64,000 bases of DNA from an uncultured Bryobacterales bacterium (GCA_937959285.1 CALGAR010000142.1:25756-89755); one strand, 5' to 3'. Shown: positions 1 to 9,216, numbered from the stretch's first letter. The notes: generated from the sequence alone by a model not told the origin. A program made the numbers and translations.

Positions 1-1316
1 ATATCAAGACACTGCACATCACAAACGCCTGGCACGGGAGCTCAGGGGGGATCAGCACCTTTTACAAGGAACTCCTGAAGGCAGCGAACCGGCAGGCCCA
101 CCCGCTGCGGCTCGTGGTGCCCGCGGAGAAGAGCTGGGTAGAAGAGGTGGGTGAGTACGGCCGCATCTACCATGTCGCCGCACGCCGCGCCCCGCTCAAT
201 TCAAGCTACAGAATGATCTTCCCGAACCGCTTCCTGCTGCCCGGGCGCAACACTCTGGGCCGCATCATCGAAGAGGAACGGCCGGATCTCATCGAAATCA
301 GCGATAAGTATTCGCTGCTGTATCTGGCGGGATTGCTGCGTCAGAACTGGGCGCCCGGTGTGAGCTACAGGCCGACAGTGATCGGGCTGACGTGCGAGCG
401 CATGGACGAGAATATGGCTGCCTATGTGGCGTCCGGACGGCTTGCAATGCGGTTCTGCCGCTTCTACATGAAGAACATCTACTTCCCGATGTTTGATCAC
501 CACATCGCCATCTCCGACCATACCGCCGAAGAACTCGTGCCTGCGTCCCACGGCCATCGCGTACAGCGCGGTGTCTGGATTTCACCGATGGGCGCAGACT
601 GCGAAGGCTTCAATCCGGCGCGCCGCTCTTCGCCCATTCGCACCAGGCTGCTCGAGCAGGCGGGCGGCGGCGAGGAGACCGTCCTCCTCTTATACGCCGG
701 GCGTCTGGTCCCCGAGAAGAACCTGGGCCTCCTTCTTGAGACAATGGTCCATCTGACGGCGGCGTCCCACCGAGATTACAGGCTGCTCATTGCCGGCGAT
801 GGCATCCTCCGGGAGCAGTTGAGGGAGGAAGCAGAGCACCGCGTACCGGGCAAGGTCCGGATGCTCGGGCACGTGCGAGACCGCGAGACTCTGGCGGACC
901 TGTACGCAAACTCCGACATCTTCGTGCATCCCAACCCGAGAGAGCCCTTCGGCATCGCGCCCCTCGAAGCAATGGCTTCGGGACTGCCGTTAGTCGCGCC
1001 CGCGAGCGGCGGTGTCACTGTCTACGCGAACGAAACCAACGCCTGGCTGGCCGCCCCCGATGCCGTTTCTTTCGCCGGTGCGATCGAACGGGCGCTCAGC
1101 GATCCGACGCGCGAGCAGAGGATTCTTAACGCGCGGCGCACTGCGGAACGTTACCGCTGGGAGAACGTGACGGCCCAGTTCCTCCGCCTCTACCGCGATC
1201 TGCACGCTTTTCGGATCGGCATACCCAGACCGGAAGCAACGCCGCCCAGCTTTGTTTCAACCGGGGAAGGCTTCCTCGGATTCGACGTTGCTTCCCGGGG
1301 GTCGGCCCAGCTCTAA
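1..1316 (+). CDS. Glycosyltransferase family 4, 5' end outside the window
   Basis: A retaining GT-B glycosyltransferase that would transfer a sugar from a nucleotide-sugar donor during surface polysaccharide or glycolipid assembly. The frame is open from base 3, and codons before the first GTG at 114 encode the family's N-terminal acceptor loop (HGSSGGISTF), so the true start lies before position 1. The Rossmann-type C-terminal half has the donor-site E-x7-E region (FGIAPLEAMASG at about 925-990) and the preceding LYAGRLVPEKN strand-loop. It ends 4 bases into the convergent MBL-rhodanese gene (TAA 1314-1316). Donor and acceptor cannot be told from sequence. It is separated from the 12.7-23 kb glycosyltransferase cluster by the origin. 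Confidence 0.88.
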   Translation, partial: IKTLHITNAWHGSSGGISTFYKELLKAANRQAHPLRLVVPAEKSWVEEVGEYGRIYHVAARRAPLNSSYRMIFPNRFLLPGRNTLGRIIEEERPDLIEISDKYSLLYLAGLLRQNWAPGVSYRPTVIGLTCERMDENMAAYVASGRLAMRFCRFYMKNIYFPMFDHHIAISDHTAEELVPASHGHRVQRGVWISPMGADCEGFNPARRSSPIRTRLLEQAGGGEETVLLLYAGRLVPEKNLGLLLETMVHLTAASHRDYRLLIAGDGILREQLREEAEHRVPGKVRMLGHVRDRETLADLYANSDIFVHPNPREPFGIAPLEAMASGLPLVAPASGGVTVYANETNAWLAAPDAVSFAGAIERALSDPTREQRILNARRTAERYRWENVTAQFLRLYRDLHAFRIGIPRPEATPPSFVSTGEGFLGFDVASRGSAQL

Positions 1317-2692
1317 GCCGCTGTAACCGGATAGCCTGCCGCCACCCAGGCATCGATGCCGCCGATCACATTGAGAACGTTTTTGTAGCCGGATCGCAGG
1401 AGGAGGGAACAGGCGATGGCGCTACGGTAGCCGCTCTTGCAATGAACCGCGGCGGGCCGTGCAACGTTGAAGCTCGGAACGATCTCCGCAAGCTGCTGCA
1501 GCGGCGCGAGAACTGCCTGCTCCAAGTGGCCTGCCTCCCATTCCTCCTTCCGCCGTACGTCAAAGACCTGCGGAGGTTCGGCTTCTGAGAGCATTTGGCG
1601 CAGCTCGTGGACAGTAATCTGCGGCACCTGCCGGAAAGGCCTTTTCGATTCCGTCCATGCGAACAGGCCGCCGGATAGTACGCCTGCAACCCGCTCAACA
1701 CCAACTCGCGCGAGCCGCAGCCTGGCTTCGTTCGCCTGATCGGAGTCCTCCGCTACAAGAACAATCGTCTTCTCGAGACCGAGAAGAATTCCCGCCCACG
1801 AAGCGAACTGTCCGGAAAGTCCGATCTGGACCGAGTCCGGGACATGCCCCGCTCCGAACTGCGACGGGGGGCGGACGTCCAGCACCAGGGCGCCTTCTCG
1901 CTGGAGCCTCTCTACTTCAGGAGGATCGAGGGCAGGAAGAGGAGGCAGTTCGGCGAGGGAGGACGCTCCCTCGCGGTTCATCTCGACATCCTGGGCGAAG
2001 TATTCGGGCCGGTCCGGAAGGTTATCCGTCAGCAGGCGGATGAATGCGTCGCGCGGCATGGGCTTGAGCGCATAGTTCGTGATCCGTTCCCGCCCGATAG
2101 TGGAGACTCGTTCCGCGCCGATCTGCCTGCCGCAAAGCGAGCCGGCGCCGTGGGCCGGGTAAACCTCGACATGATCCGGAAGCCGGAGGAGCTTTGTGTG
2201 GAGGCTGTCGTAAAGCATGCCGGCTAATTCGGCCGGCGTGTAATCCGGAGAAAGGTCGGGACGCCCGACATCACCGACGAAGAGGGTATCCCCAGTGAAG
2301 ACCGCGTAGGGTTCGGGAGAGCGGTCGAGATCCGTCAGCAGGACGGAAACGCTTTCCGGCGTGTGGCCGGGCGTTTCCAGAAACCGCAGAATACACCGGC
2401 CGAACCGGATTTCGTCCCCATCCGATACTGGCCGGTGAGGGAATCGGGCTCTGGCGCTGACGCCGAGGTAAATCGTCGCTCCCGTTCGCTCCGCCAGTTC
2501 CCGGTGGCCGGAAACGAAGTCGGCGTGAAGATGGGTTTCGATGACGTGGGAGATTCGGAAACCCTGCTGTCGGGCTTCCTCCAAATAGACCTCCACGTCG
2601 CGCCGGGGATCAATCACAGCTGCCTCGCCCTCGGACCCTATCAGGTACGATGCGTGGGCAAGGCAGCTGAGATAGAACTGCTGGAAGTACAT
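1313..2692 (-). CDS. MBL-fold hydrolase fused to two rhodanese domains (persulfide dioxygenase-like)
   Basis: 459 aa. The N-terminal half is a metallo-beta-lactamase fold of the ETHE1/BlhA type, which oxidises glutathione persulfide to sulfite; metal ligands are visible in THLHADFVSGH, FTGDTLFVGD and YPAHGAGS. It is followed by two rhodanese domains. The first (about 265-350) has no cysteine at the active-site loop and is probably structural. The second (about 360-455) has the active loop HCKSGYRS and could carry sulfane sulfur. The start ATG at 2692 follows a purine-rich stretch. The peroxiredoxin gene ends 42 bases upstream on the same strand, so the pair is likely an operon for sulfide/persulfide and peroxide handling. 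Substrate is inferred from the family; a hydroxyacylglutathione hydrolase activity is the alternative. Confidence 0.87.
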   Translation of the reverse strand: MYFQQFYLSCLAHASYLIGSEGEAAVIDPRRDVEVYLEEARQQGFRISHVIETHLHADFVSGHRELAERTGATIYLGVSARARFPHRPVSDGDEIRFGRCILRFLETPGHTPESVSVLLTDLDRSPEPYAVFTGDTLFVGDVGRPDLSPDYTPAELAGMLYDSLHTKLLRLPDHVEVYPAHGAGSLCGRQIGAERVSTIGRERITNYALKPMPRDAFIRLLTDNLPDRPEYFAQDVEMNREGASSLAELPPLPALDPPEVERLQREGALVLDVRPPSQFGAGHVPDSVQIGLSGQFASWAGILLGLEKTIVLVAEDSDQANEARLRLARVGVERVAGVLSGGLFAWTESKRPFRQVPQITVHELRQMLSEAEPPQVFDVRRKEEWEAGHLEQAVLAPLQQLAEIVPSFNVARPAAVHCKSGYRSAIACSLLLRSGYKNVLNVIGGIDAWVAAGYPVTAA

Positions 2693-2734
2693 AGGTACCT
2701 CCCAACGGCAACTCTGCCAGAGCCTTGAAAGGTT

Positions 2735-3415
2735 TTAGTTTGCAGCCTTCTCGCTTTTCGGCGGGTCCTGCAGGCTCAGATAGAAATCTTTAACGTCTCG
2801 TCCCTTGCCCTGATGGCTCAGACGCTCCGCCACTTCGGTGACAGTCTTCGGTGGAGGAACGACCACCTTGTCCCCGGGTTTCCAGTTCACCGGAAGGGCG
2901 CAGGCGTACTCGTCGGCAGTCTGAAGCGCGGTCAGGACCCGAAGGACTTCGTCCACGTTGCGCCCGGCGTTCATCGGGTAGTAGATGATGGCCCGAATCA
3001 CGCGCTTCGGATCGATGATGAACACCGCTCGGACCGTCGCGGTCGCGCTCGCACCCGGATGGATCATGCCGTAAAGCTGAGCGACCTTCATGTCAAGGTC
3101 CGCGATCATCGGGTAGTTGATCTCAACTCCGAGGATCTGCTTCAGATTCTGAATCCAGGCGAGGTGCGAATGGATGCTGTCGACACTCAGACCGATCAAC
3201 TTCGTGTTCAAAGCTGAAAATTCGGCCGAGCGACGGGCAAACTCAACCAGTTCGGTAGAGCAGACCGGCGTGAAGTCCGCAGGGTGAGAGAACAGGATGA
3301 CCCAGGAGTTTCCCTGCCACTCGCTGAATCTCATCGAATTTGAATGGGTCGTGACGGCTGTGAAATCGGGGGCAGGGTCACCGATTCGTGGCATGACGCC
3401 TACTGCTTCCGACAT
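2735..3415 (-). CDS. 1-Cys type peroxiredoxin (Prx6/AhpC-TSA family)
   Basis: 226 aa, the usual length for the Prx6 group. It reduces hydrogen peroxide and alkyl hydroperoxides with a peroxidatic cysteine, seen here as Cys52 in the motif HPADFTPVCSTEL. The C-terminal part has the family's LPVNWKPGDK block that forms the dimerisation arm. One further cysteine lies just before it (EYACALP), so a resolving role for that residue is possible. The ATG at 3415 has AGGAG seven bases upstream, which fixes the start. It is the first gene of a probable two-gene operon with the MBL-rhodanese protein. The reductant is not evident from the neighbours. Confidence 0.92.
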   Translation of the reverse strand: MSEAVGVMPRIGDPAPDFTAVTTHSNSMRFSEWQGNSWVILFSHPADFTPVCSTELVEFARRSAEFSALNTKLIGLSVDSIHSHLAWIQNLKQILGVEINYPMIADLDMKVAQLYGMIHPGASATATVRAVFIIDPKRVIRAIIYYPMNAGRNVDEVLRVLTALQTADEYACALPVNWKPGDKVVVPPPKTVTEVAERLSHQGKGRDVKDFYLSLQDPPKSEKAAN

Positions 3416-3528
3416 CTTAAGTCTCCTTTCCTAGCTAAGATTTTCGCCTTAGAAGACCGCCTCGACTATTGTAATACGTCAAAGGGAAGCTGAAAAAAGA
3501 GTTAACCGTGGAGAAGGCGAAGGAAGGA

Positions 3529-3604
3529 TGGAGCGGGAGACGGGATTCGAACCCGCGACATCGACCTTGGCAAGGTCGCACTCTACCAGCTGAGTTACTC
3601 CCGC
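3529..3604 (-). tRNA. tRNA-Gly (anticodon GCC), CCA encoded
   Basis: Read on the minus strand the gene starts GCGGGAG and ends CTCCCGC-T-CCA, giving a perfect 7-bp acceptor stem. The anticodon loop is TTGCCAA with a 5-bp stem, so the anticodon is GCC (glycine GGC/GGU). The T arm carries GGTTCGAATCC. Length is 76 nt including the genomic CCA. Confidence 0.97.
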
Positions 3605-3625
3605 TTTCTGCTTTGCGACTCCCCT

Positions 3626-3655
3626 ATTTTCGCTCGATCGCTTAGGAACTGTCAA
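3626..3655 (-). promoter_or_regulatory. Probable sigma-70 promoter of tRNA-Gly
   Basis: On the minus strand a perfect TTGACA (3655-3650) is followed after 18 bases by GAAAAT (3631-3626), which matches TATAAT at four of six positions. Transcription would begin near 3619, about 15 bases before the mature tRNA 5' end at 3604. Confidence 0.5.
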
Positions 3656-3957
3656 ATCAGCCCGGCGACGGGAGCAGTGGAGCCAGGGATAAGGTAGCCT
3701 CAATGAAAGATGTAAAGAATTGAAAGTGTAAACGAAAACATAAGTAGACGACTACGTTTTCGATACTCCACCTAAAACTCGAGTAGTATCTTAAGTTGTT
3801 GCAATGCTTGGACTTCTATTTCATAAGAGATCGGATGCGTGAAGTCACGGACTATGTTAGACTGAAGGTCCGCGAAAGCAAAATAGCCGTATCGGACTGA
3901 AAACGGCCAGATGTCATCGGTCCGACCCCGATCGAAAACCGAGGTATGAGGTTTTGG

Positions 3958-3988
3958 TTTTCCACACATGTGGAAAACATGTGGGAAA
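3958..3988. repeat. Facing DnaA-box-like 9-mers before dnaA
   Basis: TTTTCCACA (3958-3966) and its exact inverse TGTGGAAAA (3969-3977) face each other with a 2-base spacer; a third, weaker copy TGTGGGAAA follows at 3980-3988. TTTTCCACA differs from the consensus TTATCCACA at one position. Their placement about 30-60 bases before the dnaA start suits DnaA autorepression or an origin element. Confidence 0.6.
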
Positions 3989-4019
3989 TCCTTGGGAGAT
4001 TTGTATCTTGGCAAGCACG

Positions 4020-5354
4020 ATGGACTTATGGGAGCAGATTAAAGGACACCTTGCCTCGAAACTGACCCCGGAAGCATACCAAAACTGGGTCGATGGAACG
4101 TCCTTGCTGGCCGTCGACGGCGATTGCCTGATCGTAGCGGTACCCAACGAAGCCACAAAGCAGTGGATGGAGCAGGAGTACTCCGAACCGGTGAGGGCCG
4201 CTATGGAAGAGTTGCGGCTCCCATTCTTCCAGACTGTGTACGAAGTGCGGTCATTCCGGATGGCGGAGTCCGAACTGCAAAGCCACCAGCCTGCGGCCTA
4301 CTCACCTTCCGGAGCACCGCAGTTCTTTAGCGCGGCCGATAACCAGCTCAATCCCCGGTTCACCTTCGACACGTTTGTCGTCGGCTCGTGCAATCAGTTC
4401 GCGCACGCGGCGGCGAAAGCGGTCGCCGCCTTGCCCTCGCGATCCTACAACCCGCTGTTCATTTACGGCGGCACCGGAATGGGTAAGACGCACTTGATGC
4501 ATGCCCTCGGCCGGAGCCTTCTCGAGAACCATCCCGGAATGCGGATTGTCTACACCACCGGGGAGCGCTTCACGAACGAGCTCATCAGCTGCATCCGCCT
4601 TCAGCGGATGCCCCTGTTCCATCAACACTACCGCTCAGCAGACGTCTTGCTGATCGACGACATCCACATCCTGGCGAATAAAGAGCGCACCCAGGAAGAG
4701 TTCTTCTTTACATTCAACGAGCTGTACGATCACCAGAAGCAGATCGTCATCTCCAGCGATTCGCCGCCTAAGAGCATCTCCGGACTGGTGGAACGGCTGA
4801 GGTCCCGTTTCGAGTGGGGTTTGATGGTGGACGTTCAGCCCCCGGACCTTGAGACAAAGATGGCCATCCTGGATAAGAAAGCAGAGCAGGAGGGTGTCTT
4901 CCTGCCTGAAGATGTCCGGATTTTCATTGCCACGAAGTCAAAATCGAGCGTGCGGGAGCTGGAAGGAGCACTGGTCAAGCTGATTGCGTACTCCTCGGTA
5001 ACGGGCACTCCCATTACGCTCCCGATGGCTCAGCAGATCCTCAAGCAGGTGCTGCAGGGTCAGGAGAAGAAGATCAACATGGACGCAGTCCTGCGGGCGG
5101 TCGCGGAAAAGTTCGGGATCCCGCCGTCGCAGTTGAAGCAGAAAGGAAATGCGAGAACAATTGTATTCCCGCGCCAGGTTGCGATGTACCTGGTGAAGGA
5201 ATTAACAACAGCCTCGCTGCCGGAGATTGGCCGCGCTTTCGGCGGGAAGCATCACACCACCGTAATGCACTCCATACAGAAAATCGACCAGCAACGGCAG
5301 CATGATCCGGAATTAAACAAGCTCATCCTCAGCGTTATCGATTCATTTAATTGA
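4020..5354 (+). CDS. dnaA: Chromosomal replication initiator protein DnaA
   Basis: Binds DnaA boxes, melts the origin and helps load the helicase. From ATG 4020 it has 444 aa beginning MDLWEQIKGHL, the family's domain I. Domain III is AAA+ with Walker A GGTGMGKTH and Walker B LLIDDIH; domain IV ends with the DNA-binding signature GGKHHTTVMHSIQKI. The start is not certain: a TTG at 4008, adding four residues, has GGGAG nine bases upstream (3994-3998), whereas ATG 4020 has no clear ribosome site. The longer frame from 3954 runs through the DnaA-box repeats and is unlikely. dnaN and gyrB follow on the same strand. Stop is TGA at 5352-5354. Confidence 0.98.
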   Translation: MDLWEQIKGHLASKLTPEAYQNWVDGTSLLAVDGDCLIVAVPNEATKQWMEQEYSEPVRAAMEELRLPFFQTVYEVRSFRMAESELQSHQPAAYSPSGAPQFFSAADNQLNPRFTFDTFVVGSCNQFAHAAAKAVAALPSRSYNPLFIYGGTGMGKTHLMHALGRSLLENHPGMRIVYTTGERFTNELISCIRLQRMPLFHQHYRSADVLLIDDIHILANKERTQEEFFFTFNELYDHQKQIVISSDSPPKSISGLVERLRSRFEWGLMVDVQPPDLETKMAILDKKAEQEGVFLPEDVRIFIATKSKSSVRELEGALVKLIAYSSVTGTPITLPMAQQILKQVLQGQEKKINMDAVLRAVAEKFGIPPSQLKQKGNARTIVFPRQVAMYLVKELTTASLPEIGRAFGGKHHTTVMHSIQKIDQQRQHDPELNKLILSVIDSFN

Positions 5355-5604
5355 GGTTAGCTATGTCTTCCACAGCGGCTGCCAATTGGACTTCTGGAAG
5401 TTTGTGCAGAACCCGGAGAAGCTGCATTCTTTCGCGTGAGATCACCCTGGTTTCCACAATTCAAGATGACAGGAAAGGTCAGAATTTTGTATAATTTAGA
5501 AAGAATTCAACATTTCAACAGGCCCTATGAATCCAGTTCCTCAATGGATCTTTAGGCATGTGCATGTACTGAGGAAGAGGTAGCGAGACGGAGAGCCGGC
5601 CTTC
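5355..5604. other. dnaA-dnaN intergenic region, second origin candidate
   Basis: 250 bases. It holds two imperfect DnaA-box-like sites (TCTTCCACA at 5366-5374 and GTTTCCACA at 5450-5458, each two mismatches from TTATCCACA) followed by an A+T-rich stretch at about 5480-5525 that could serve as an unwinding element. The same stretch contains the likely dnaN promoter. Many bacteria place oriC between dnaA and dnaN. Confidence 0.45.
5466..5495 (+). promoter_or_regulatory. Probable promoter of dnaN
   Basis: ATGACA (5466-5471) and a perfect TATAAT (5490-5495) are separated by 18 bases. Transcription would start near 5502, about 100 bases before the dnaN ATG at 5605. Confidence 0.45.
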
Positions 5605-6726
5605 ATGGAATTCACGGTTAGCAAGAGCGACTTGGTTCGTCAGTTGAACCTATCTCAGGGCGTGGTAGAGAAGAAGACCACGATCCCAATTCTTTCCAAC
5701 GTTCTGGTGGAGGCCGAGGGCGATCGGATCGTTCTGACAGCCACCGATCTCGAAATGGGCATCCGTTGTAGTTGCCCGGCCCGGGTCGTTAAGGAGGGCG
5801 CGGGCACGATTCCGGCGAGGAGGCTCCTGGACTACGTCCGCCTTCTGCCGGATGCGGACGTGCACATCAAGTTTGGCGACAACCAGTGGGCCAGCCTGGT
5901 TTGCGGGCGGTCAAGGACGAGGATGGCCGGGATGTCGCGGGAGAGCTTCCCGGAACTGCCCGAAATGCCGCCCGTTCTTGCTGAAATCCCTCTGGGCGTG
6001 CTTGCGTCGATGATCGGGAAAACAATTTTCGCCATCTCGGCTGAAGAGACCCGATTCACGCTAAACGGCGCCCTGTTGATTTTGAAGACCGATGGCCTGG
6101 TGATGGTGTCCACCGATGGGCATCGGCTGGCTTTCGTTGAGAACGAAGTCGCACTGCCAACCCTGGCTTCCTCCTATCGGGCCCTGCTGCCCAGGAAGGC
6201 GATGAGCGAGCTGATGAAACTGGCGGCGGATGCGGGGCCGGAGGCGATCGTCCGCTTTGCCGGCGACGAGAATCATCTGTTTTTCCATGTCGGGGAGCGC
6301 CTGCTAATCAGCCGCAAATTGACTGGAACATTCCCCGACTTCGAGCGAGTCTTGCCGAAAGATCATCCCCATTGCGTAAAGCTTCCGCGGGAGGAGCTGC
6401 GTAGCGCTATCGAGCGGGTTTCGCAGTTCGCCGACGAGCGGTCCCGCGCGATCCGGCTGCAGATACAGCCCGGCGAGGCGAAAGTTTTCTCGTCAATTTC
6501 GGAAACCGGTGAGAGTGAAGAGAGCCTTCCCGTGGAATACGACGGAGCTTCACTGGAGATCGGTTTCAATGCCCAATACCTGCTCGACTTCATGCGGGCC
6601 GTATCAGAGCAGAACGTAATTTTCCATTTCAAGGACCCGCATAGCGCGGGCGAGTTGCGCCCCGCCGGCGAGGCAGGCGAGGAAAGCAGCCGTTATCGCT
6701 ACATCGTGATGCCGATGCGGATCTGA
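5605..6726 (+). CDS. dnaN: DNA polymerase III beta subunit (sliding clamp)
   Basis: 373 aa, normal for the family. It forms the dimeric ring that tethers DNA polymerase III to DNA. The start MEFTVSKSDLVRQLN and the following VVEKKTTIPILSNVL block are typical of domain 1. The remaining two clamp domains are complete, and the C-terminus YRYIVMPMRI carries the family's conserved VMPMR ending that contributes to the clamp-binding-motif pocket. It lies between dnaA and gyrB on the same strand. ATG 5605 has only a weak ribosome site. Confidence 0.97.
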   Translation: MEFTVSKSDLVRQLNLSQGVVEKKTTIPILSNVLVEAEGDRIVLTATDLEMGIRCSCPARVVKEGAGTIPARRLLDYVRLLPDADVHIKFGDNQWASLVCGRSRTRMAGMSRESFPELPEMPPVLAEIPLGVLASMIGKTIFAISAEETRFTLNGALLILKTDGLVMVSTDGHRLAFVENEVALPTLASSYRALLPRKAMSELMKLAADAGPEAIVRFAGDENHLFFHVGERLLISRKLTGTFPDFERVLPKDHPHCVKLPREELRSAIERVSQFADERSRAIRLQIQPGEAKVFSSISETGESEESLPVEYDGASLEIGFNAQYLLDFMRAVSEQNVIFHFKDPHSAGELRPAGEAGEESSRYRYIVMPMRI

Positions 6727-6782
6727 ATCCTTCCGCTCCTCAACGGAACGGGCGAAAGCATAAGAAAATTCGAATGACAACT

Positions 6783-6788
6783 AAGGAG
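6783..6788 (+). promoter_or_regulatory. Ribosome binding site that selects the gyrB start
   Basis: AAGGAG at 6783-6788 is followed by six bases and GTG at 6795. This lies inside the longer reading frame that begins at ATG 6774, and it argues for initiation at the GTG. Confidence 0.7.
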
Positions 6789-6794
6789 TTACAA

Positions 6795-9215
6795 GTGAGT
6801 ACGGCCGGTGCCTACGATTCCAGCAGTATTAAAGTGCTTGAGGGGTTGGAGGCGGTCCGGAAACGGCCTGCTATGTACATCGGGTCGACCGGCGAGGCCG
6901 GTTTGCACCATCTGGTTTATGAGGTGGTGGATAACTCGGTGGACGAGGCACTGGCGGGGTACTGCACCGAGATTAATGTCATCATCCATATCGACGATTC
7001 GCTGACGGTTATCGACAACGGACGAGGCATTCCCGTAGACATCAAGGAAGAGTTCGGTGTCTCCGCAGCCGAAGTCGTCATGACCAAGCTCCACGCTGGC
7101 GGAAAGTTTGACTCAAATACCTACAAGGTCTCGGGCGGCCTGCATGGTGTTGGTGTGAGCTGCGTCAACGCGCTTTCTGAGACGTTCCAGCTCGAAATCT
7201 GGCGCGACGGCTACACCTACGAGCAGGAGTACTCCCGAGGCGTTCCCAAGGGTCCGCTGACGCAGACGGGCAAGGCCGGGCGCAAGCGCGGAACGAAGAT
7301 CACATTCAAGCCCGACACGACGATCATGGAGGCGTCGAAGTTCAACTTCGACACCCTCTCACAGAGGCTGCGCGAGCTCGCGTTCCTGAACAAAGGCCTC
7401 AAGATCACGCTGACCGACGAGCGCGAGGAGCCGGTCAAGTCGCACGAGTTTTTCTACAGCGGCGGCATCGCCGAGTTTATCAAGCACCTGAATCGCGGCA
7501 AGACCGTACTGCATGAAAAGCCGATCTACTTCGAAGGCGAACGGGAGCTGCCGAATGGCGGCATCCTCACAATGGAGATCGCCCTGCAGTACAACGACAG
7601 CTATTCTGAGACGGTCTTCAGCTTTGCCAACAACATCAACACTGTCGACGGCGGATCTCACCTGAGCGGCTTCCGTAGCGCTTTGACGAGAACGATCAAC
7701 TACTGCGGGCAGCAGGCTGGTCTTTTCAAGGACGTGAAGGAGAACCTGACCGGCGACGACGTCCGCGAGGGTCTTACAGCCGTAGTCAGCGTCAAGCTGC
7801 CACAGCCTCAGTTTGAAGGCCAGACGAAGGGAAAGCTTAACAGCGACATTGGCGGCTTCGTAATGCAGTTCGTCAATGACCGGTTGAGCGAGTACTTCGA
7901 CAAGAACCCGGCTGTCATGAAGCGGATCGTCACGAAGGCGATCGAGGCCGCCCGCGCCCGGGAGGCTGCCCGGAAAGCCCGCGATCTGACACGCCGCAAG
8001 GGCGCTTTAGATTCGGGCGGGCTGCCCGGCAAACTGGCCGACTGCCAGGAGAAAGATCCTGAGCGCTGCGAGCTGTTCCTGGTGGAGGGTGAATCGGCAG
8101 GCGGTACGGCAAAGTCCGGCCGCGACCGGCGCTATCAGGCGATCCTCCCGTTGAAGGGTAAGATCCTCAACGTGGAGAAGGCGCGCTATGACAAGATGCT
8201 CAGCCACGAAGAAATCCGGTCGATGATCACGGCTATTGGCACGGGCATCGGCAAGGATGACTTCGACATCTCGAAGCTGCGCTATCACAAGATCATCGTG
8301 ATGACGGACGCCGACGTTGACGGCTCCCACATCCGTACGCTGCTGCTGACGTTCTTCTTCCGCCACATGCAGGAATTGATCACGCGCGGCCACGTGTTCG
8401 TTGCGCAGCCTCCGCTCTATCGCATTAAGAAGGGACGGAGCGAGAAGTACATCAAGGATGACAAGGAGTTCACCCGCGAAATTCTTCGCCGGGCGACCGA
8501 GAACCTAAAAGTAGAGGCGAACGCGGCCCCCGGAATGGAGGCGATCAAGCTCGAGGGCGGGGAACTGCGCTCGTTCCTGATGGCGCTCGACGAGATGGAC
8601 CAGCTCAGCCGCAAGGTCGAACGCCGCTTACGCGATAGCCGTGTGGTGGAAGTGATCTCCAATCCCGCGCTGCTGATTGACTCGAAGGCCGAGTTCGCGG
8701 AAGAGGCGAACCTGAAGCCGGTCTTCGATGAGCTCAAGCGGCTCGGCTTTAACCCGGAGATGCGGCGGGACGAGGAGCACTCGGTCTGGTCGGTCGTCTA
8801 TCGCGACTCCACGAACGCCGAACGTTTCATTGGAATTGAACTGGCGGCACAGCCCGAGTACAAGCGGCTTCGCACACTCGCCAAGCAGACGGCAAAGCAC
8901 AACGTGGCGCCATTTGCTGTTGTGAAGGATTCGTCCCGGCAGGTGCAGGCCACGTGGCGCGAGCTGCTGAGCTACGTCAAGAGCGAAGGCATGCGGGACT
9001 GCCAGGTGCAGCGGTACAAGGGTCTCGGCGAGATGAACGCGGATCAGTTGTGGGAAACTACAATGAACGCTGAGAAGCGGACTCTCCTCAGGGTAAGGCT
9101 GGAGGATCTCGTGGAGTGCGAGGAGATCTTCTCCACCTTGATGGGCGAAGACGTCGAGAGCCGGCGCAAGTTCATCGAAGACAACGCCCTCGACGTCCGC
9201 AATTTGGACGTTTAA
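6795..9215 (+). CDS. gyrB: DNA gyrase subunit B
   Basis: 806 aa from the GTG at 6795; an ATG at 6774 in the same frame would add seven residues but leaves a perfect AAGGAG inside the coding sequence. GyrB hydrolyses ATP to drive negative supercoiling with GyrA, which is not in the window. The GHKL ATPase domain shows VVDNSVDEALAG and GLHGVGVSCVNALS; the TOPRIM domain shows EGESAGGTAKSGRDR and MTDADVDGSHIRTL. The region around residues 640-720 is the extra insert found in long, Gram-negative-type GyrB proteins. It follows dnaN by 68 bases. Confidence 0.97.
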   Translation: MSTAGAYDSSSIKVLEGLEAVRKRPAMYIGSTGEAGLHHLVYEVVDNSVDEALAGYCTEINVIIHIDDSLTVIDNGRGIPVDIKEEFGVSAAEVVMTKLHAGGKFDSNTYKVSGGLHGVGVSCVNALSETFQLEIWRDGYTYEQEYSRGVPKGPLTQTGKAGRKRGTKITFKPDTTIMEASKFNFDTLSQRLRELAFLNKGLKITLTDEREEPVKSHEFFYSGGIAEFIKHLNRGKTVLHEKPIYFEGERELPNGGILTMEIALQYNDSYSETVFSFANNINTVDGGSHLSGFRSALTRTINYCGQQAGLFKDVKENLTGDDVREGLTAVVSVKLPQPQFEGQTKGKLNSDIGGFVMQFVNDRLSEYFDKNPAVMKRIVTKAIEAARAREAARKARDLTRRKGALDSGGLPGKLADCQEKDPERCELFLVEGESAGGTAKSGRDRRYQAILPLKGKILNVEKARYDKMLSHEEIRSMITAIGTGIGKDDFDISKLRYHKIIVMTDADVDGSHIRTLLLTFFFRHMQELITRGHVFVAQPPLYRIKKGRSEKYIKDDKEFTREILRRATENLKVEANAAPGMEAIKLEGGELRSFLMALDEMDQLSRKVERRLRDSRVVEVISNPALLIDSKAEFAEEANLKPVFDELKRLGFNPEMRRDEEHSVWSVVYRDSTNAERFIGIELAAQPEYKRLRTLAKQTAKHNVAPFAVVKDSSRQVQATWRELLSYVKSEGMRDCQVQRYKGLGEMNADQLWETTMNAEKRTLLRVRLEDLVECEEIFSTLMGEDVESRRKFIEDNALDVRNLDV

Positions 9216-9216
9216 C

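Larger units (their letters stand above)
3605..4019. other. Gene-free region upstream of dnaA, candidate part of oriC
   Basis: About 415 bases with no convincing gene. The stretch from about 3700 to 3830 is clearly richer in A+T than its surroundings and includes a short inverted repeat, CGAAAAC and GTTTTCG, flanking about 3736-3765. DnaA-box-like repeats sit at its dnaA-proximal end (see the separate entry). Together with the flanking dnaA-dnaN-gyrB order this makes it a candidate for the replication origin or the autoregulatory region of dnaA. The alternative is the dnaA-dnaN gap. Confidence 0.5.

Noticed and set aside
3479..3703. Minus-strand reading frame across tRNA-Gly
   Set aside because: Its sequence (AGVTQLVECDLAKVDVAGSN) is the well-known translation of a tRNA gene, not a protein.
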